From Cupriavidus numazuensis (GTDB taxonomy: Bacteria > Pseudomonadota > Gammaproteobacteria > Burkholderiales > Burkholderiaceae), in assembly GCF_905397435.1 (NCBI RefSeq), contig NZ_CAJPVI010000013.1:1-64000 (forward strand): DNA of 64,000 nt. Direction: 5' to 3'. The translations under genes were made by a program, and so were the position numbers. This document shows, piece by piece, positions 1 to 9,794 of this stretch (position 1 is its first letter; the number at the start of each line of letters is the position of its first letter). Below the pieces are notes generated by a model, which saw only the letters and a program-made list of their open reading frames with translations, was not told the DNA's origin and made no database searches.

Positions 1-252
1 GAAGCGGCGGGGGCGTGCCTCATCGTCGCCGAAACGACGCGGACGCGATTCGTCATCGCGGAAGCGGCGCTGCGGCTGTTCGCCGCCTTCGGGACGCCGC
101 GGGCGCTGCGGACGGTTGTCGTCGCTGAAGCGGCGGGGGCGAGCCTCATCGTCACCGAAACGACGCGGCCGCGATTCGTCATCGCGGAAGCGGCGCTGCG
201 GCTGTTCGCCGCCTTCGGGACGCCGCGGGCGCTGCGGGCGGTTGTCGTCGCT
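1..252. repeat. 126-bp tandem repeat inside the coding region (two near-identical units)
   Basis: Bases 1-126 and 127-252 match at 122 of 126 positions. A third, more diverged copy begins at 253 and fades towards about 395. The unit is 42 codons, so copy-number changes keep frame. The four differences (offsets 16, 28, 43 and 112) all fall at third codon positions on the minus strand and change no residue. Confidence 0.9.
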
Positions 253-681
253 GAAGCGACGCGGCCTGGCTTCATCATCGCCGAACCTGCGCGGAGCGCG
301 GTCGTCATTGCCGAATCGCCGCGGACGGTTGTCATCGTCGCCGAAGCGGCGAGGGCGCGACTGGTCGTCATCAAAGCGGCGCGGCCGCGCCTGGCGCTCA
401 CCATCGGCGGGACGGCCTTGACGCGGCGGGCGATCGCTGTCGCCGCGCGCCGGCCGCGGAGCGCGGCCGGCTGCCGGGTCGGCCGGAGGCATCCCACCCT
501 TGCCGGACTTGGCGCCAGCGCCGCCCTGGGCGCGCCGGATCCCTTCGGCCACGGCCTGCACGCGCTTGCGGTTCAGGTCGGAGACGCGCACGGGCCGATT
601 GCCGGTCGGCTTGCGGGTGGCGGTGCCGTCGGGCGGCTTGATGCCGAGCGTCTTGCGCTTCGGCGAATTGCTGTCGGTCAT
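1..681 (-). CDS. Probable RsuA/RluB-type pseudouridine synthase, N-terminal part (runs off the left edge)
   Basis: An ATG on the minus strand at 681 opens a frame that stays open to base 1, giving 227 codons of a longer protein. The start reads MTDSNSPKRKTLGIKPPDG; a low-complexity tail follows, rich in Arg, Asp, Gly and Pro with repeated RPRRFGDD and GGEQPQRRF blocks. Nothing catalytic is inside the window. The assignment is inferred from position just behind glnD, where Burkholderiaceae usually carry an RsuA/RluB-family rRNA pseudouridine synthase with a basic disordered extension that could bind rRNA. The gap to glnD is only 23 bp, so the two are probably co-transcribed. The tail contains a 126-bp in-frame tandem repeat. 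Confidence 0.55.
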   Translation of the reverse strand, partial: MTDSNSPKRKTLGIKPPDGTATRKPTGNRPVRVSDLNRKRVQAVAEGIRRAQGGAGAKSGKGGMPPADPAAGRAPRPARGDSDRPPRQGRPADGERQARPRRFDDDQSRPRRFGDDDNRPRRFGNDDRAPRRFGDDEARPRRFSDDNRPQRPRRPEGGEQPQRRFRDDESRPRRFGDDEARPRRFSDDNRPQRPRRPEGGEQPQRRFRDDESRPRRFGDDEARPRRF

Positions 682-704
682 ATCTTCAATGCTGCGCGGC
701 CGGA

Positions 705-3314
705 TCAGATTTCCAGCGCGGCGAGCAAGTCCTGTTCAAGCTGAATCTGCAATCGGTTGTCGGCGGCCAGACGGCTGCCGTCGACCAGGAACACGTCTTC
801 GACGCGTTCCCCAAGGGTGTTGATGCGCGCCGTATGCACGGACACGCGATGTTTCGCCAGCACGCGCGTGATCGCGTAAAGCAGGCCGGTGCGGTCATTG
901 GCCGACAGCGACAGCAGGTAATACTGGCCGCGTTCGTCGGGCCGCAGGTCCACGCGCGGCTTGATCGGGAAGCTGCGCGACTGGCGCGACAGGCGGCCCT
1001 GGCTCGGTTCCGGCAGCGCGGCCTGCTGCTGCAGCCGGTCGCCGAGTTCATGCTCGACCAGCGCGAGGATGTCGCGATAGTTGCCGCCATCGTCGGCCAT
1101 GCCCGGGTCCGTGACCTGGAACGTGTCCAGCGCGTAGCCATGGCGTGTCGTGTGGATCTTCGCATCCTGGATCGAGAACGCCTTGCGCTCGAAGTAGCCG
1201 CAGATGCGTGCGAAGAGGTCGGGCTGGTCCTTGACGTAGACGGCTACCTGCAGGCCTTCTCCGGCCGGGGAGATGCGTGCCTTGACCACCGGCAGCGGAC
1301 TGTCGACCTTGTTGAAGAGGTGACGGGTCAGCCAGGCGATGTCGCGCGAATCGTGGCGCAGGAAGAAGGCTACGTCGAGTTGCGCCCACAGCGGTTTGCC
1401 CAGTTCGGGGTCAAACGCCTTCAGGCGCAGTTGCGAGATGGTTTCTTCCTGGCGCTGCGCCCAGATCGAATGCGGATCGACCCTGGCGCCGCCCAGCACG
1501 CGCAGCGTGATGCGGTACAGGTCTTCTAGCAGCTTGCCCTTCCAGGCATTCCAGACCTTGGGGCTGGTGCCGCGGACATCGGCCACGGTCAGCAGGTATA
1601 GCGCCGTCAGGTGCCGTTCGTCGCCGACCACGCGCGCGAACGCGTGAACGACGTCAGGATCGGTCAGGTCCTGCTTCTGCGCCACGTGACTCATCGTCAG
1701 ATGGTGCTCCACCAGCCAGCAGATCAGGTCGGCGTCCTCGCGCCCGATGCCGTGCTGCTTGCAGAAGCGGCGCGCATCCACGGTGCCCAGCTTCGAATGG
1801 TCGCCGCCGCGGCCTTTGGCGATGTCGTGGAACAGCGCCGCCACCGACAGCACCCACGGCTTGTCGAAGCTCGCCATGAGCTGGCTGCAGAACGGGAATT
1901 CGTGCGTGTGCTCGACAATCGCGAAGCGGCGCATATTGCGCACCACCATCAGGATGTGCTGGTCCACGGTGTAGACGTGGAACAGGTCGTGCTGCATCTG
2001 GCCCACGATGCGCCGGAAATTGATCAGGTAGCGGCCCAGCACGCTGGTCTGGTTCATCAGGCGCAGCGCATGGGTGATGCCCTGCGGCTCCTGCAGGATG
2101 GCCAGGAACAGGCGGCGGTTTTCGGGGTCTTTGCGCCAGCGCGCATCCATCACGGTACGCGCGTTGTAGAGACCCCGCAGCGTGCGCGGCGACAGGCCCT
2201 TGATGCCCGGCGTGCGCTCATAGAGCAGGAAGGTCTCCAGGATCGCGTGCGGGTCGTCTTCGTAGAGGCTGTCGCTCGTGATCTCCAGCATGCCCTGGCG
2301 CTCGACAAAGCGCTCGTTGATCACGCGCGTCACCTGCGATTCGCTCGGGAACAGCAGCGCCTCGATATTGAGCAGCAGCACGCTGTTGAGCTGGGTCACC
2401 GCCTTGGCGGCCCAGAAGTACCGGCGCATGAGCTGCTCGCTGGCCCGCTTGTTGGCGTTCTGCCGATAGCCGAACGATTCTGCCAGCGCGGTCTGCAGAT
2501 CGAACACCAGCACGTCCTGCCGGCGCCCGGCCACCAGGTGCAGGCGCGCGCGGATGGTCTTGAGCAGGCGTTCGTTGCGCGAAAGTTCCTGGGCTTCGCG
2601 CTGCGTCAGCAGCCCCCGCTCGAACAATTCTTTCCAGCTGTCGCCGAGGCCGGCAGCCTTGGTCATCCACAGGATCACCTGCAGATCGCGCAGGCCGCCC
2701 GGGCTTTCCTTGCAATTGGGCTCGAGCGCGTATGGGGTGTCCTGGTACTTGGCGTGGCGCTGGCGCATTTCCAGCAACTTGGCCTGGAAGAATGCGGCCG
2801 GGTCCAGATCGGCCTGGTGTTGCTTGCGCAGCGCCTCGAACAGCTTGCGGTCGCCGGTCAGCAGCCTGGCTTCGAGCAGCGAGGTCTGGATGGTGATATC
2901 GGCACGCGCCTCGCGGATGCAGTCTTCCACGGTGCGCACCGACGAGCCGATCTCCAGCCCCAGATCCCAGCACATGCCGATGAACCGTTCGAGCCGGCTC
3001 ACAGTCTCGGCATTGGGTTCGGACGGCAGCAACAGCAGCACGTCCACGTCGGAGTATGGGAACAGCTCTCCGCGACCGTATCCGCCGACGGCCACCAGCG
3101 CCGCGCCGGCAGGCATGTCGAGCCCGCGCCATGCCTCGACAAGCGCGGCATCCACGGCGCGTCGCAGACGCGTGACCAGCGTGCCTACGTGAGGCGACAG
3201 GTCAAAATCGGCAAACAGGGCCTGCTTGTCGGCTTTCAACTGGTCGCGAACGCGCGCGGCGAGCAGGAGTTCCGGCGTGGTGTCCATGGGCAGGGCAGGA
3301 AGGTTCGTGGGCAC
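705..3314 (-). CDS. glnD: [Protein-PII] uridylyltransferase / uridylyl-removing enzyme GlnD
   Basis: Bifunctional cytosolic nitrogen sensor of 869 aa that uridylylates PII proteins when glutamine is low and removes UMP when it is high. The nucleotidyltransferase motif [15 protein letters not shown] lies at residues 77-91, with the paired Asp that bind metal. The HD hydrolase domain shows [11 protein letters not shown] near 443-453 and [13 protein letters not shown] near 495-507. Two C-terminal ACT domains bind glutamine; the second contains [13 protein letters not shown]. Length is normal for the family. ATG at 3314 gives the longest form; a second ATG nine codons in (MDTTPELL) is a plausible alternative. 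It follows map on the same strand after about 50 bp. Confidence 0.97.
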   Translation of the reverse strand: MPTNLPALPMDTTPELLLAARVRDQLKADKQALFADFDLSPHVGTLVTRLRRAVDAALVEAWRGLDMPAGAALVAVGGYGRGELFPYSDVDVLLLLPSEPNAETVSRLERFIGMCWDLGLEIGSSVRTVEDCIREARADITIQTSLLEARLLTGDRKLFEALRKQHQADLDPAAFFQAKLLEMRQRHAKYQDTPYALEPNCKESPGGLRDLQVILWMTKAAGLGDSWKELFERGLLTQREAQELSRNERLLKTIRARLHLVAGRRQDVLVFDLQTALAESFGYRQNANKRASEQLMRRYFWAAKAVTQLNSVLLLNIEALLFPSESQVTRVINERFVERQGMLEITSDSLYEDDPHAILETFLLYERTPGIKGLSPRTLRGLYNARTVMDARWRKDPENRRLFLAILQEPQGITHALRLMNQTSVLGRYLINFRRIVGQMQHDLFHVYTVDQHILMVVRNMRRFAIVEHTHEFPFCSQLMASFDKPWVLSVAALFHDIAKGRGGDHSKLGTVDARRFCKQHGIGREDADLICWLVEHHLTMSHVAQKQDLTDPDVVHAFARVVGDERHLTALYLLTVADVRGTSPKVWNAWKGKLLEDLYRITLRVLGGARVDPHSIWAQRQEETISQLRLKAFDPELGKPLWAQLDVAFFLRHDSRDIAWLTRHLFNKVDSPLPVVKARISPAGEGLQVAVYVKDQPDLFARICGYFERKAFSIQDAKIHTTRHGYALDTFQVTDPGMADDGGNYRDILALVEHELGDRLQQQAALPEPSQGRLSRQSRSFPIKPRVDLRPDERGQYYLLSLSANDRTGLLYAITRVLAKHRVSVHTARINTLGERVEDVFLVDGSRLAADNRLQIQLEQDLLAALEI

Positions 3315-3364
3315 GGCTGGAAAAAGAAAGGCGCCGGTCAGGCGCCCCCCAACGATGTTGCGGC

Positions 3365-4183
3365 TCAGGCCGCGACCGACTCAGTAATGAACGCGGGCGG
3401 CGCCGGCGTGGCGGCGGAGACCGTCAGCACCTCGTAGCCGGTTTCGGTCACGAGCACCGTATGTTCCCACTGCGCGGACAGGCTGCGGTCGCGGGTCTTG
3501 ACCGTCCACTGGTCGGGCATGGTACGGATGTCGCGCTTGCCGGCGTTGATCATCGGCTCGATCGTGAAGATCATGCCTGCCTTGATCTCGGCGCCGGTAC
3601 CCGCGCGGCCGTAGTGCAGGATCTGCGGATCTTCATGGAAGTTCTTGCCGATGCCGTGGCCGCAATACTCGCGCACCACGCTGTAGCCGGCCGCTTCGGC
3701 ATGGACCTGGATCGCGTGGCCGATGTCGCCGAGGCGCGCGCCATGGCGGACCTGTGCGATGCCCTTCCACATGCATTCATACGTCACCTGGGCCAGGCGC
3801 TTGGCGAGGATCGAGCCTTCGCCGACGATGAACATGCGGCTGTTGTCGCCGTAGTAGCCTTCCTTGGTGATGACCGTGATGTCAAGGTTGATGGCATCGC
3901 CGCTCTTGAGCACGCGGTCGCCGGGAATGCCGTGGCAGATCACGTCGTTGACCGAGGTACAGATCGCGCCGGGGAAGGGCGGGTAGCCCGGGGGCGCATA
4001 ATTGAGGGGTGCCGGGACGGTGCCCTGGACGTCACGCATGTAGGCGTGGCACAGGCGGTCGAGTTCACCGGTCGTCACACCAACCTTCACGAACGGCGTG
4101 ATGTAGTCGAGGACTTCCGAAGCAAGGCGGCAAGCCACACGCATTTGGGCGACGTCTTCGGCGGTATTCAGGTGGATGCTCAT
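3365..4183 (-). CDS. map: Methionine aminopeptidase, type I
   Basis: Removes the initiator methionine from new proteins in the cytosol. The 272-aa product starts [15 protein letters not shown] and carries the pita-bread-fold metal ligands: DITV (first Asp), [10 protein letters not shown] (second Asp), [13 protein letters not shown] (His) and the terminal TIEPMI and QWEHTVLV Glu motifs. ATG at 4183 is chosen because family members start close to this point; the open frame continues upstream but without homology. The ribosome site (GAAGCA) is weak. The gene is divergent from rpsB and shares the 342-bp intergenic region with it, the usual arrangement in proteobacteria. Confidence 0.96.
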   Translation of the reverse strand: MSIHLNTAEDVAQMRVACRLASEVLDYITPFVKVGVTTGELDRLCHAYMRDVQGTVPAPLNYAPPGYPPFPGAICTSVNDVICHGIPGDRVLKSGDAINLDITVITKEGYYGDNSRMFIVGEGSILAKRLAQVTYECMWKGIAQVRHGARLGDIGHAIQVHAEAAGYSVVREYCGHGIGKNFHEDPQILHYGRAGTGAEIKAGMIFTIEPMINAGKRDIRTMPDQWTVKTRDRSLSAQWEHTVLVTETGYEVLTVSAATPAPPAFITESVAA

Positions 4184-4356
4184 GTTGCTTCGCCAGAATA
4201 AGTGATGGCGAGGCCACAGGCCGCGCCGGAATCGATAGGGTAATGTGGGATTATCGCACCATCGGCGCCCGATCGCAGCGATCCGCCGTGCAATCGGGGT
4301 CAGATGAAAGGCGCTGCCCGGTCCACCCGGCTCGCCGCGGCAGAATTGCTGGCCGC

Positions 4357-4386
4357 TTGAGTGGTGCGCCCATTTATTGCTAGAAT
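4357..4386 (+). promoter_or_regulatory. Predicted sigma70 promoter of rpsB-tsf
   Basis: TTGAGT at 4357-4362 and TAGAAT at 4381-4386 are separated by 18 bp. The predicted start near 4393 leaves a leader of about 130 nt before rpsB, long enough for autogenous control by S2 as known for rpsB in other bacteria. The region 4184-4525 holds no other gene. Confidence 0.65.
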
Positions 4387-4525
4387 AGCGGGCTGACTTG
4401 TTTGCGGTGCAGCATTTGCCGCGTCGGGTCAATATTCTGAACGAAATCGCTGGTCCGCCCATCCGGGGTGTTCCTTTTCAGGAATGTCGGGGCGGACTTC
4501 AGACCGAACCCTATTGGAGAATCAC

Positions 4526-5269
4526 ATGTCCGTTACCATGCGCGAAATGCTGGAAGCCGGTTGCCACTTCGGCCACCAGACCCGCTTCTGGAACCCGAAG
4601 ATGGCCCCCTTCATCTTCGGCCATCGCAACAAGATCCACATCATCAACCTCGAAAAGACGTTGCCGATGTTCCAGGACGCACTGAGGTACGTGCGTCAGC
4701 TGGCAGCCAATCGCGGCACCATCATGTTCGTGGGTACCAAGCGTCAGTCGCGCGAAATCCTGGCTGAAGAAGCAGGCCGTGCCGGCATGCCCTACGTCGA
4801 CGCCCGCTGGCTCGGCGGCATGCTGACCAACTTCAAGACGGTCAAGACCTCGATCAAGCGCCTGAAGGACATGGAAGCCGCCAAGGAAGCCGGCGCGCTG
4901 GAAACCATGAGCAAGAAGGAAGCGCTGATGTTCGAGCGCGAAATGATCAAGCTGGAAAAGTCGATCGGCGGCATCAAGGAAATGGGCGGCATTCCTGACG
5001 CCATCTTCGTGGTGGACGTCGGCTACCACAAGATCGCCGTGACCGAAGCCAACAAGCTGGGCATCCCCGTGATCGGCGTGGTTGATACCAACCACTCGCC
5101 GGAAGGCATCGATTACGTGATCCCGGGCAACGACGACTCGTCCAAGGCTGTGGCCCTGTACGTGCGCGGCGTGGCTGACGCGATCCTGGAAGGCCGTGCG
5201 AACGCCGTGCAGGAAGTCGTTGAAGCCGCTCGCGGCGGCGACGATTTCGTCGAAGTGCAAGAAGGCTGA
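4526..5269 (+). CDS. rpsB: 30S ribosomal protein S2
   Basis: Small-subunit ribosomal protein of 247 aa that binds on the solvent side of the 30S head-body junction. The start [26 protein letters not shown] and the later [10 protein letters not shown] and [12 protein letters not shown] segments are characteristic of S2. ATG 4526 is preferred over an in-frame ATG 42 bp upstream, because GGAGA sits eight bases ahead of it and S2 proteins start at this point. It heads the rpsB-tsf-pyrH-frr block. The terminator-like hairpin behind it probably trims how much tsf is made relative to S2. Confidence 0.98.
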   Translation: MSVTMREMLEAGCHFGHQTRFWNPKMAPFIFGHRNKIHIINLEKTLPMFQDALRYVRQLAANRGTIMFVGTKRQSREILAEEAGRAGMPYVDARWLGGMLTNFKTVKTSIKRLKDMEAAKEAGALETMSKKEALMFEREMIKLEKSIGGIKEMGGIPDAIFVVDVGYHKIAVTEANKLGIPVIGVVDTNHSPEGIDYVIPGNDDSSKAVALYVRGVADAILEGRANAVQEVVEAARGGDDFVEVQEG

Positions 5270-5402
5270 TTGCCGGCTGCCGAGAGGACCCCGATCACGC
5301 GCATCGCCACGGAACGATCACAAGGCATCGGCCACCGGACCTGACAAAAGGTGCGGGGCGTTGCGCGGAGCCGGTCAAAGCCGGCCTCGGCAAGTTGGAA
5401 AG

Positions 5403-5433
5403 AAAAAGGGGGCACATCCGGCGCCCCCTTTTT
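5403..5433 (+). terminator. Intrinsic terminator/attenuator between rpsB and tsf
   Basis: AAAAAGGGGGC (5403-5413) pairs with GCGCCCCCTTTTT-like sequence ending at 5433, around a nine-base loop, and is followed by further T. The stem is strong enough for Rho-independent termination, so tsf is probably made by partial read-through or from its own promoter. The 5270-5565 gap contains no gene. Confidence 0.75.
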
Positions 5434-5565
5434 TTGAATTTGCAGTATCCGAATGATTGTCATCCGCCGCAGGCAAGCTCTGCCGCGGGTGAAGCTGTAC
5501 ACCCCCCGGCCGGTTGCGTGCCAGGAAACTGGCGCACCCGGCGCGAACCATTCAAGGAGTGACAA

Positions 5566-6444
5566 ATGGCGGCAATTACCGCAAGCATGGTGGCTGAACT
5601 GCGCGCGAAGACCGACGCGCCGATGATGGAATGCAAGAAGGCCCTGACCGAGGCCGACGGCGATCTGAACAAGGCTGAAGAGCTGCTGCGCGTCAAGCTG
5701 GGCAACAAGGCCAGCAAGGCTGCATCGCGCGTGACCGCTGAAGGCGTGGTCGCTTCGTTCATCGACGGCACCACCGGTGTTCTGGTCGAATTGAACTGCG
5801 AGACCGATTTCGTCTCCAAGAACGACGACTTCCTGGCGTTCTCGGCCAAGGTTGCCGAGCTGATCGCCAAGCAGAACCCGGCCGACGTGGCCGCCCTGTC
5901 GGCGCTGGAAATCGACGGCGTGAGCGTTGAAGCTACCCGTACCGCCCTGATCGGCAAGATCGGCGAGAACCTGACGATCCGCCGCTTCGTGCGCTACGCC
6001 AATGGCGGCAAGCTGGTTTCGTACCTGCACGGCACCCGTATCGGCGTGATGGTCGAGTTCGACGGTGAAGAAGCCCCCGCCAAGGACGTCGCCATGCACG
6101 TGGCCGCCATGAAGCCGGTGTCGCTGTCGGCTGACCAGGTTCCCGCGGACCTGATCGCCAAGGAGCGCAGCATCGCCGAGCAGAAGGCTGCCGAATCGGG
6201 CAAGCCGGCCGAAATCGCCGCCAAGATGGTGGAAGGTTCGGTCCAGAAGTACCTGAAGGAAGTGTCGCTGTTCAACCAGCCGTTCGTGAAGAACGACAAG
6301 CAGACCGTCGAGCAGATGCTCAAGGCTGCCAACACGACCGTGAAGGGCTTCACGCTGTACGTGGTGGGCGAAGGCATCGAGAAGAAGCAGGACGACTTCG
6401 CTGCCGAAGTGGCCGCCCAGGTGGCCGCTGCCCAGAAGGGCTGA
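5566..6444 (+). CDS. tsf: Translation elongation factor Ts
   Basis: Nucleotide-exchange factor that recycles EF-Tu from GDP to GTP form in the cytosol. The 292-aa protein begins [27 protein letters not shown], the UBA-like N-terminal domain, and contains the EF-Tu contact motif [13 protein letters not shown] at about residues 74-86. Length is normal. AAGGAG lies just ahead of ATG 5566. It lies 296 bp downstream of rpsB behind a terminator-like hairpin and is followed by a separate predicted promoter for pyrH. Confidence 0.98.
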   Translation: MAAITASMVAELRAKTDAPMMECKKALTEADGDLNKAEELLRVKLGNKASKAASRVTAEGVVASFIDGTTGVLVELNCETDFVSKNDDFLAFSAKVAELIAKQNPADVAALSALEIDGVSVEATRTALIGKIGENLTIRRFVRYANGGKLVSYLHGTRIGVMVEFDGEEAPAKDVAMHVAAMKPVSLSADQVPADLIAKERSIAEQKAAESGKPAEIAAKMVEGSVQKYLKEVSLFNQPFVKNDKQTVEQMLKAANTTVKGFTLYVVGEGIEKKQDDFAAEVAAQVAAAQKG

Positions 6445-6488
6445 TGTCCGGGGCGGCCGGTGCCTCCCGTCAGGGTTGGCACGCCGCC

Positions 6489-6520
6489 TATAATGCCGAA
6501 GGGGCGCCGCAAGGTGCCCC
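6489..6520 (+). promoter_or_regulatory. Predicted pyrH promoter and leader hairpin
   Basis: A perfect TATAAT lies at 6489-6494; no convincing -35 is seen at the right distance. GGGGCGCC-GCAA-GGTGCCCC (6501-6520) forms an eight-pair hairpin with a GCAA loop at the very start of the transcript. A second hairpin, GCAGC-CCCG-GCTGC, lies at 6551-6564. The leader is about 215 nt. Confidence 0.5.
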
Positions 6521-6717
6521 TCTGTGTAAGTGGGACCGAAGCAGCAATCCGCAGCCCCGGCTGCATGTTGCTGCAACAGCCAGTTTCCGGCGCCATCCGC
6601 CTGCCGCGGGTGCCGCCGAAAACCGGTTATCTCCGGCATCCGCGCGGCCGTGCCGCCCGGGTGTATCAAAACAATACGTCTCAAATCGAGCAGCCTTGCT
6701 CCTGTCCGAGGGTGAAT

Positions 6718-7428
6718 ATGCCAGCCTACAAGCGCGTCCTACTGAAACTCTCCGGTGAAGCCCTCATGGGCGATGATGCCTTCGGCATCAACCGCGCCAC
6801 CATCGAAGGGATGGTCAACGATATCGCCGAAATCGTGAAGCTCGGCGTCCAGGTGGCGGTGGTCATCGGTGGCGGCAATATCTTCCGCGGTGTCGCGGGC
6901 GGTGCTGCCGGCATGGACCGCGCCACGGCCGACTACATGGGCATGCTGGCCACCATGATGAACGCGCTGGCCCTGCAGGACGCCATGCGCCACGCCAATA
7001 TCGAAGGCCGCGTCCAGTCCGCGCTGCGCATGGACCAGGTGGTCGAACCCTACATCCGCCCGCGCGCGATCCGCCAGCTCGAAGAGGGCAAGGTCGTGAT
7101 CTTTGCCGCCGGTACCGGCAATCCGTTCTTTACCACCGACACCGCCGCGGCACTGCGTGGCGCGGAGATCGGTGCGGAGATCGTGCTCAAGGCGACCAAG
7201 GTGGATGGCGTGTACACGGCCGACCCCAAAAAGGACCCGAGCGCCACGCGCTACACCACGATCACGTTCGACGAGGCCATCTCGCGCAATCTGCAGGTCA
7301 TGGACGCCACGGCGTTCGCGCTGTGCCGCGACCAGAAGCTGCCGATCAAGGTGTTCTCGATCGTGAAGCCGGGCGCGCTCAAGCGCGTGGTGCTGGGCGA
7401 GGACGAAGGTACGCTGGTCCACGTCTGA
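6718..7428 (+). CDS. pyrH: UMP kinase
   Basis: Phosphorylates UMP to UDP with ATP; a cytosolic hexamer of the amino-acid-kinase fold, unrelated to eukaryotic UMP/CMP kinase. The 236-aa product begins [20 protein letters not shown], followed by the nucleotide-binding [11 protein letters not shown] and the C-terminal [12 protein letters not shown] loop. The open frame extends 86 codons upstream, but those residues have no family similarity; ATG 6718 with GAGGG ahead matches the family start. It lies between tsf and frr and has its own predicted promoter. Confidence 0.97.
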   Translation: MPAYKRVLLKLSGEALMGDDAFGINRATIEGMVNDIAEIVKLGVQVAVVIGGGNIFRGVAGGAAGMDRATADYMGMLATMMNALALQDAMRHANIEGRVQSALRMDQVVEPYIRPRAIRQLEEGKVVIFAAGTGNPFFTTDTAAALRGAEIGAEIVLKATKVDGVYTADPKKDPSATRYTTITFDEAISRNLQVMDATAFALCRDQKLPIKVFSIVKPGALKRVVLGEDEGTLVHV

Positions 7429-7473
7429 GGACGGGTGCCGGCCGCGGAATCTGTTGCGCGGGCCGGCAAAGAG

Positions 7474-7510
7474 TAGAATGATTCATTTTCGATCCCGGAA
7501 TAACGGGATC
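7474..7510 (+). promoter_or_regulatory. Candidate frr promoter element and leader hairpin
   Basis: TAGAAT at 7474-7479 is a good -10; the -35 is unclear. GATCCCG (7491-7497) and CGGGATC (7504-7510) form a seven-pair hairpin just upstream of the frr ribosome site. Ahead of them GCCGGCC (7437-7443) and GGCCGGC (7461-7467) form another inverted repeat, which may end pyrH transcripts. Confidence 0.4.
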
Positions 7511-7536
7511 CTGGTAGCTGATTTCCGGAGGTAATC

Positions 7537-8097
7537 ATGAGCGTCGCCGAAACCAAGAAGAGCGTCGAGCAGAAGATGCAGAAGTCGATCGAGGCCTTCA
7601 AGGCCGATCTGGCTAAGGTCCGCACCGGCCGTGCCCACGTTGGCCTGCTCGACCACGTGCAGGTGGACTACTACGGTTCGATGGTGCCGATCAGCCAGGT
7701 GGCCAATGTCGGCCTGGGCGATGCCCGCACCATTACCGTGCAGCCGTGGGAAAAGAAGATGGTCGGCGCGGTCGAGAAGGCGATCCGCGACTGCGACCTC
7801 GGCCTGAACCCGGCTACGATGGGCGAAGTCATCCGCGTGCCGATGCCGCCGCTGACCGAAGAGCGCCGCAAGGAACTGACCAAGGTCGTCAAGGGCGAGG
7901 CTGAAGGCGCCAAGATCGCCGTGCGCAACCTGCGCCGCGATGCCAACGAGCAGTTCAAGAAGCTGGTCAAGGACAAGGCGATCTCCGAGGACGACGAGCG
8001 CCGCGGCCAGGACGACGTGCAGAAGCTGACCGACAAGTATGTGGCGGAAATCGACAAGATGGTCGCCGAGAAAGAGAAGGAGATCATGACGGTCTGA
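7537..8097 (+). CDS. frr: Ribosome recycling factor
   Basis: Splits post-termination ribosomes together with EF-G. The 186-aa protein is the usual size, with the signature [21 protein letters not shown] near residues 28-48 and [13 protein letters not shown] in the C-terminal helix bundle. A clear GGAGG ribosome site precedes ATG 7537. It ends 33 bp before the GTG start of uppS, so uppS and the lipid genes behind it are likely co-transcribed with frr. Confidence 0.98.
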   Translation: MSVAETKKSVEQKMQKSIEAFKADLAKVRTGRAHVGLLDHVQVDYYGSMVPISQVANVGLGDARTITVQPWEKKMVGAVEKAIRDCDLGLNPATMGEVIRVPMPPLTEERRKELTKVVKGEAEGAKIAVRNLRRDANEQFKKLVKDKAISEDDERRGQDDVQKLTDKYVAEIDKMVAEKEKEIMTV

Positions 8098-8130
8098 CGG
8101 TTTTCCGGCGCTTTGCCGCCGGGACCTTCA

Positions 8131-8916
8131 GTGTCGTCTGCCATCATGCAGCACATCAGTTCTACGCTCGCCGTCCCCGACAGTACCTATGTGCCCCGCC
8201 ACGTTGCCATCATCATGGATGGCAACGGCCGCTGGGCGACTCAGCGCCATCTGCCGCGCGTGGCCGGCCACAGCCGCGGGCTCGATGCCGTGCGTGCCGT
8301 GGTCGAGGCCAGCGCCGCGCGCGGCGTACAGTTCCTGACGCTGTTCGCGTTCAGCTCCGAGAACTGGCGTCGTCCTGCCGACGAGGTATCGTTCCTGATG
8401 CGCCTGTTCATGACTGCCTTGCGCCGCGAGGTGGTCAAGATGCATGCGAACAGCATCCGCCTGCGCGTGGTGGGAGATCTGGGCCGGTTCAGCCCGCGCA
8501 TCCAGCAACTGATCAAGGATGCCGAGGCGCGCACCGCCGGCAACACCGGCATGACGGTGACCATTGCTGCCAACTACGGCGGCCGCTGGGACCTGCTCCA
8601 GGCCATGCGCAAGATGCTGGCCCGCTCGCCAATGCTCGATCCGGAATCGATCGATGAATCGGTGCTGGCGCCGCACCTGGCGATGTCCTACGCGCCGGAG
8701 CCGGACCTGTTCATCCGCACTGGCGGTGAACAGCGCATCAGCAATTTCCTGTTGTGGCAGCTCGCCTATTCGGAGCTGTACTTCACCGATGTCTTCTGGC
8801 CGGACTTCGACGCGGCCGAGCTGGACAAGGCCTTTGCCTCGTACCGCCAGCGCGAACGCCGCTTTGGCCGCACCAGCGCTCAGCTGGTGGCGCCGGGGCT
8901 GTCCGGTACTGCCTGA
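8131..8916 (+). CDS. uppS: Undecaprenyl diphosphate synthase (cis-prenyltransferase)
   Basis: Condenses eight isopentenyl diphosphates onto farnesyl diphosphate to make the C55 lipid carrier for peptidoglycan and O-antigen. Signatures are [13 protein letters not shown] (catalytic Asp and phosphate-binding Arg), [11 protein letters not shown] and the C-terminal [20 protein letters not shown] block. The start is uncertain: GTG 8131 is chosen because GGGA lies six bases upstream, while ATG 8146 ([10 protein letters not shown]) lacks a ribosome site and TTG 8113 is less likely. The product would be 261 aa. It is followed after 39 bp by cdsA. Confidence 0.95.
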   Translation: MSSAIMQHISSTLAVPDSTYVPRHVAIIMDGNGRWATQRHLPRVAGHSRGLDAVRAVVEASAARGVQFLTLFAFSSENWRRPADEVSFLMRLFMTALRREVVKMHANSIRLRVVGDLGRFSPRIQQLIKDAEARTAGNTGMTVTIAANYGGRWDLLQAMRKMLARSPMLDPESIDESVLAPHLAMSYAPEPDLFIRTGGEQRISNFLLWQLAYSELYFTDVFWPDFDAAELDKAFASYRQRERRFGRTSAQLVAPGLSGTA

Positions 8917-8955
8917 ACGGCAGGCCAATCCAACTTTCCACGGGACTAGCAGCGC

Positions 8956-9777
8956 ATGCTTCTCACCCGCGTCATCACCGCCCTGTGCCTGTTGCTGCTG
9001 ATCCTGCCGATCCTGTTCCTGGCGCCGCCCGCGGCGCTGGCCGGGCTGGTCGCCGTGATCGTGCTGCTTGGCGGCTGGGAGTTCGGGCGGCTCATCGGGC
9101 TGCGCGGTGCCTGGCCGTACGTCTATGCGGTGGCCTGCCTGCTGGCCTTGATTGGCTGGCATGATCTGCCGGACCGCCATGGCCTGACCTGGCTGCTTGA
9201 AGCCGCCGTGGTTTGCTGGGGCGTGGCGCTGATACTGCTCGCGCGCGGCGTGCGGACTGCGACGCCGGGGTTCACGGTGCTGGGCGCCATCCTCGGTCTC
9301 ATCATGCTTCCCGCGTTCGGGCACGCCACCATGATCCTGCGCGGCGCCGGCATTGGCGTACTGCTGACAGCGGCCGTGCTCGTGTGGGCTGCGGACATCG
9401 GCGCCTATTTTGTCGGCAAGGCCATCGGCCGGCGCAAGCTCGCCCCGTCCATCAGCCCGGGCAAGTCGTGGGAGGGCGCGATCGGCGGCTGGCTGCTGGC
9501 CATGCTGATCGGCCTGGGCCTGGCCGCCACGCATGCCTTTGCGCCGACCTGGTTCTCCGTGATGGCCGACCGCGGTGGCCTCGTGCTCGTCGCGCTCTTG
9601 ACCACGCTGCTGGTTGCGGCGAGCATCGTCGGTGACCTGTTCGAGTCGCTGCTCAAGCGGCAGGTCGGCATGAAGGACAGCAGCCGGCTGTTGCCTGGCC
9701 ACGGCGGCGTGCTGGACCGCATTGACGCGCTGGTGCCGGTATTCCCGCTGGCCGCGCTGATGGTGACCTATTTCTGA
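8956..9777 (+). CDS. cdsA: Phosphatidate cytidylyltransferase (CDP-diglyceride synthase)
   Basis: Inner-membrane enzyme that makes CDP-diacylglycerol from phosphatidic acid and CTP, the precursor of all major phospholipids. The 273-aa sequence is mostly hydrophobic, with about seven to eight membrane segments starting at [16 protein letters not shown]. The family signature near the C-terminus is visible: [31 protein letters not shown]. It lies between uppS and dxr as in most beta- and gammaproteobacteria. Confidence 0.96.
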   Translation: MLLTRVITALCLLLLILPILFLAPPAALAGLVAVIVLLGGWEFGRLIGLRGAWPYVYAVACLLALIGWHDLPDRHGLTWLLEAAVVCWGVALILLARGVRTATPGFTVLGAILGLIMLPAFGHATMILRGAGIGVLLTAAVLVWAADIGAYFVGKAIGRRKLAPSISPGKSWEGAIGGWLLAMLIGLGLAATHAFAPTWFSVMADRGGLVLVALLTTLLVAASIVGDLFESLLKRQVGMKDSSRLLPGHGGVLDRIDALVPVFPLAALMVTYF

Positions 9778-9794
9778 AGCCGCTCTGTTCTGAT

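Noticed and set aside
1-252. The left-edge repeat as a CRISPR array
   Set aside because: The units are 126 bp, contiguous without spacers, and code in frame.
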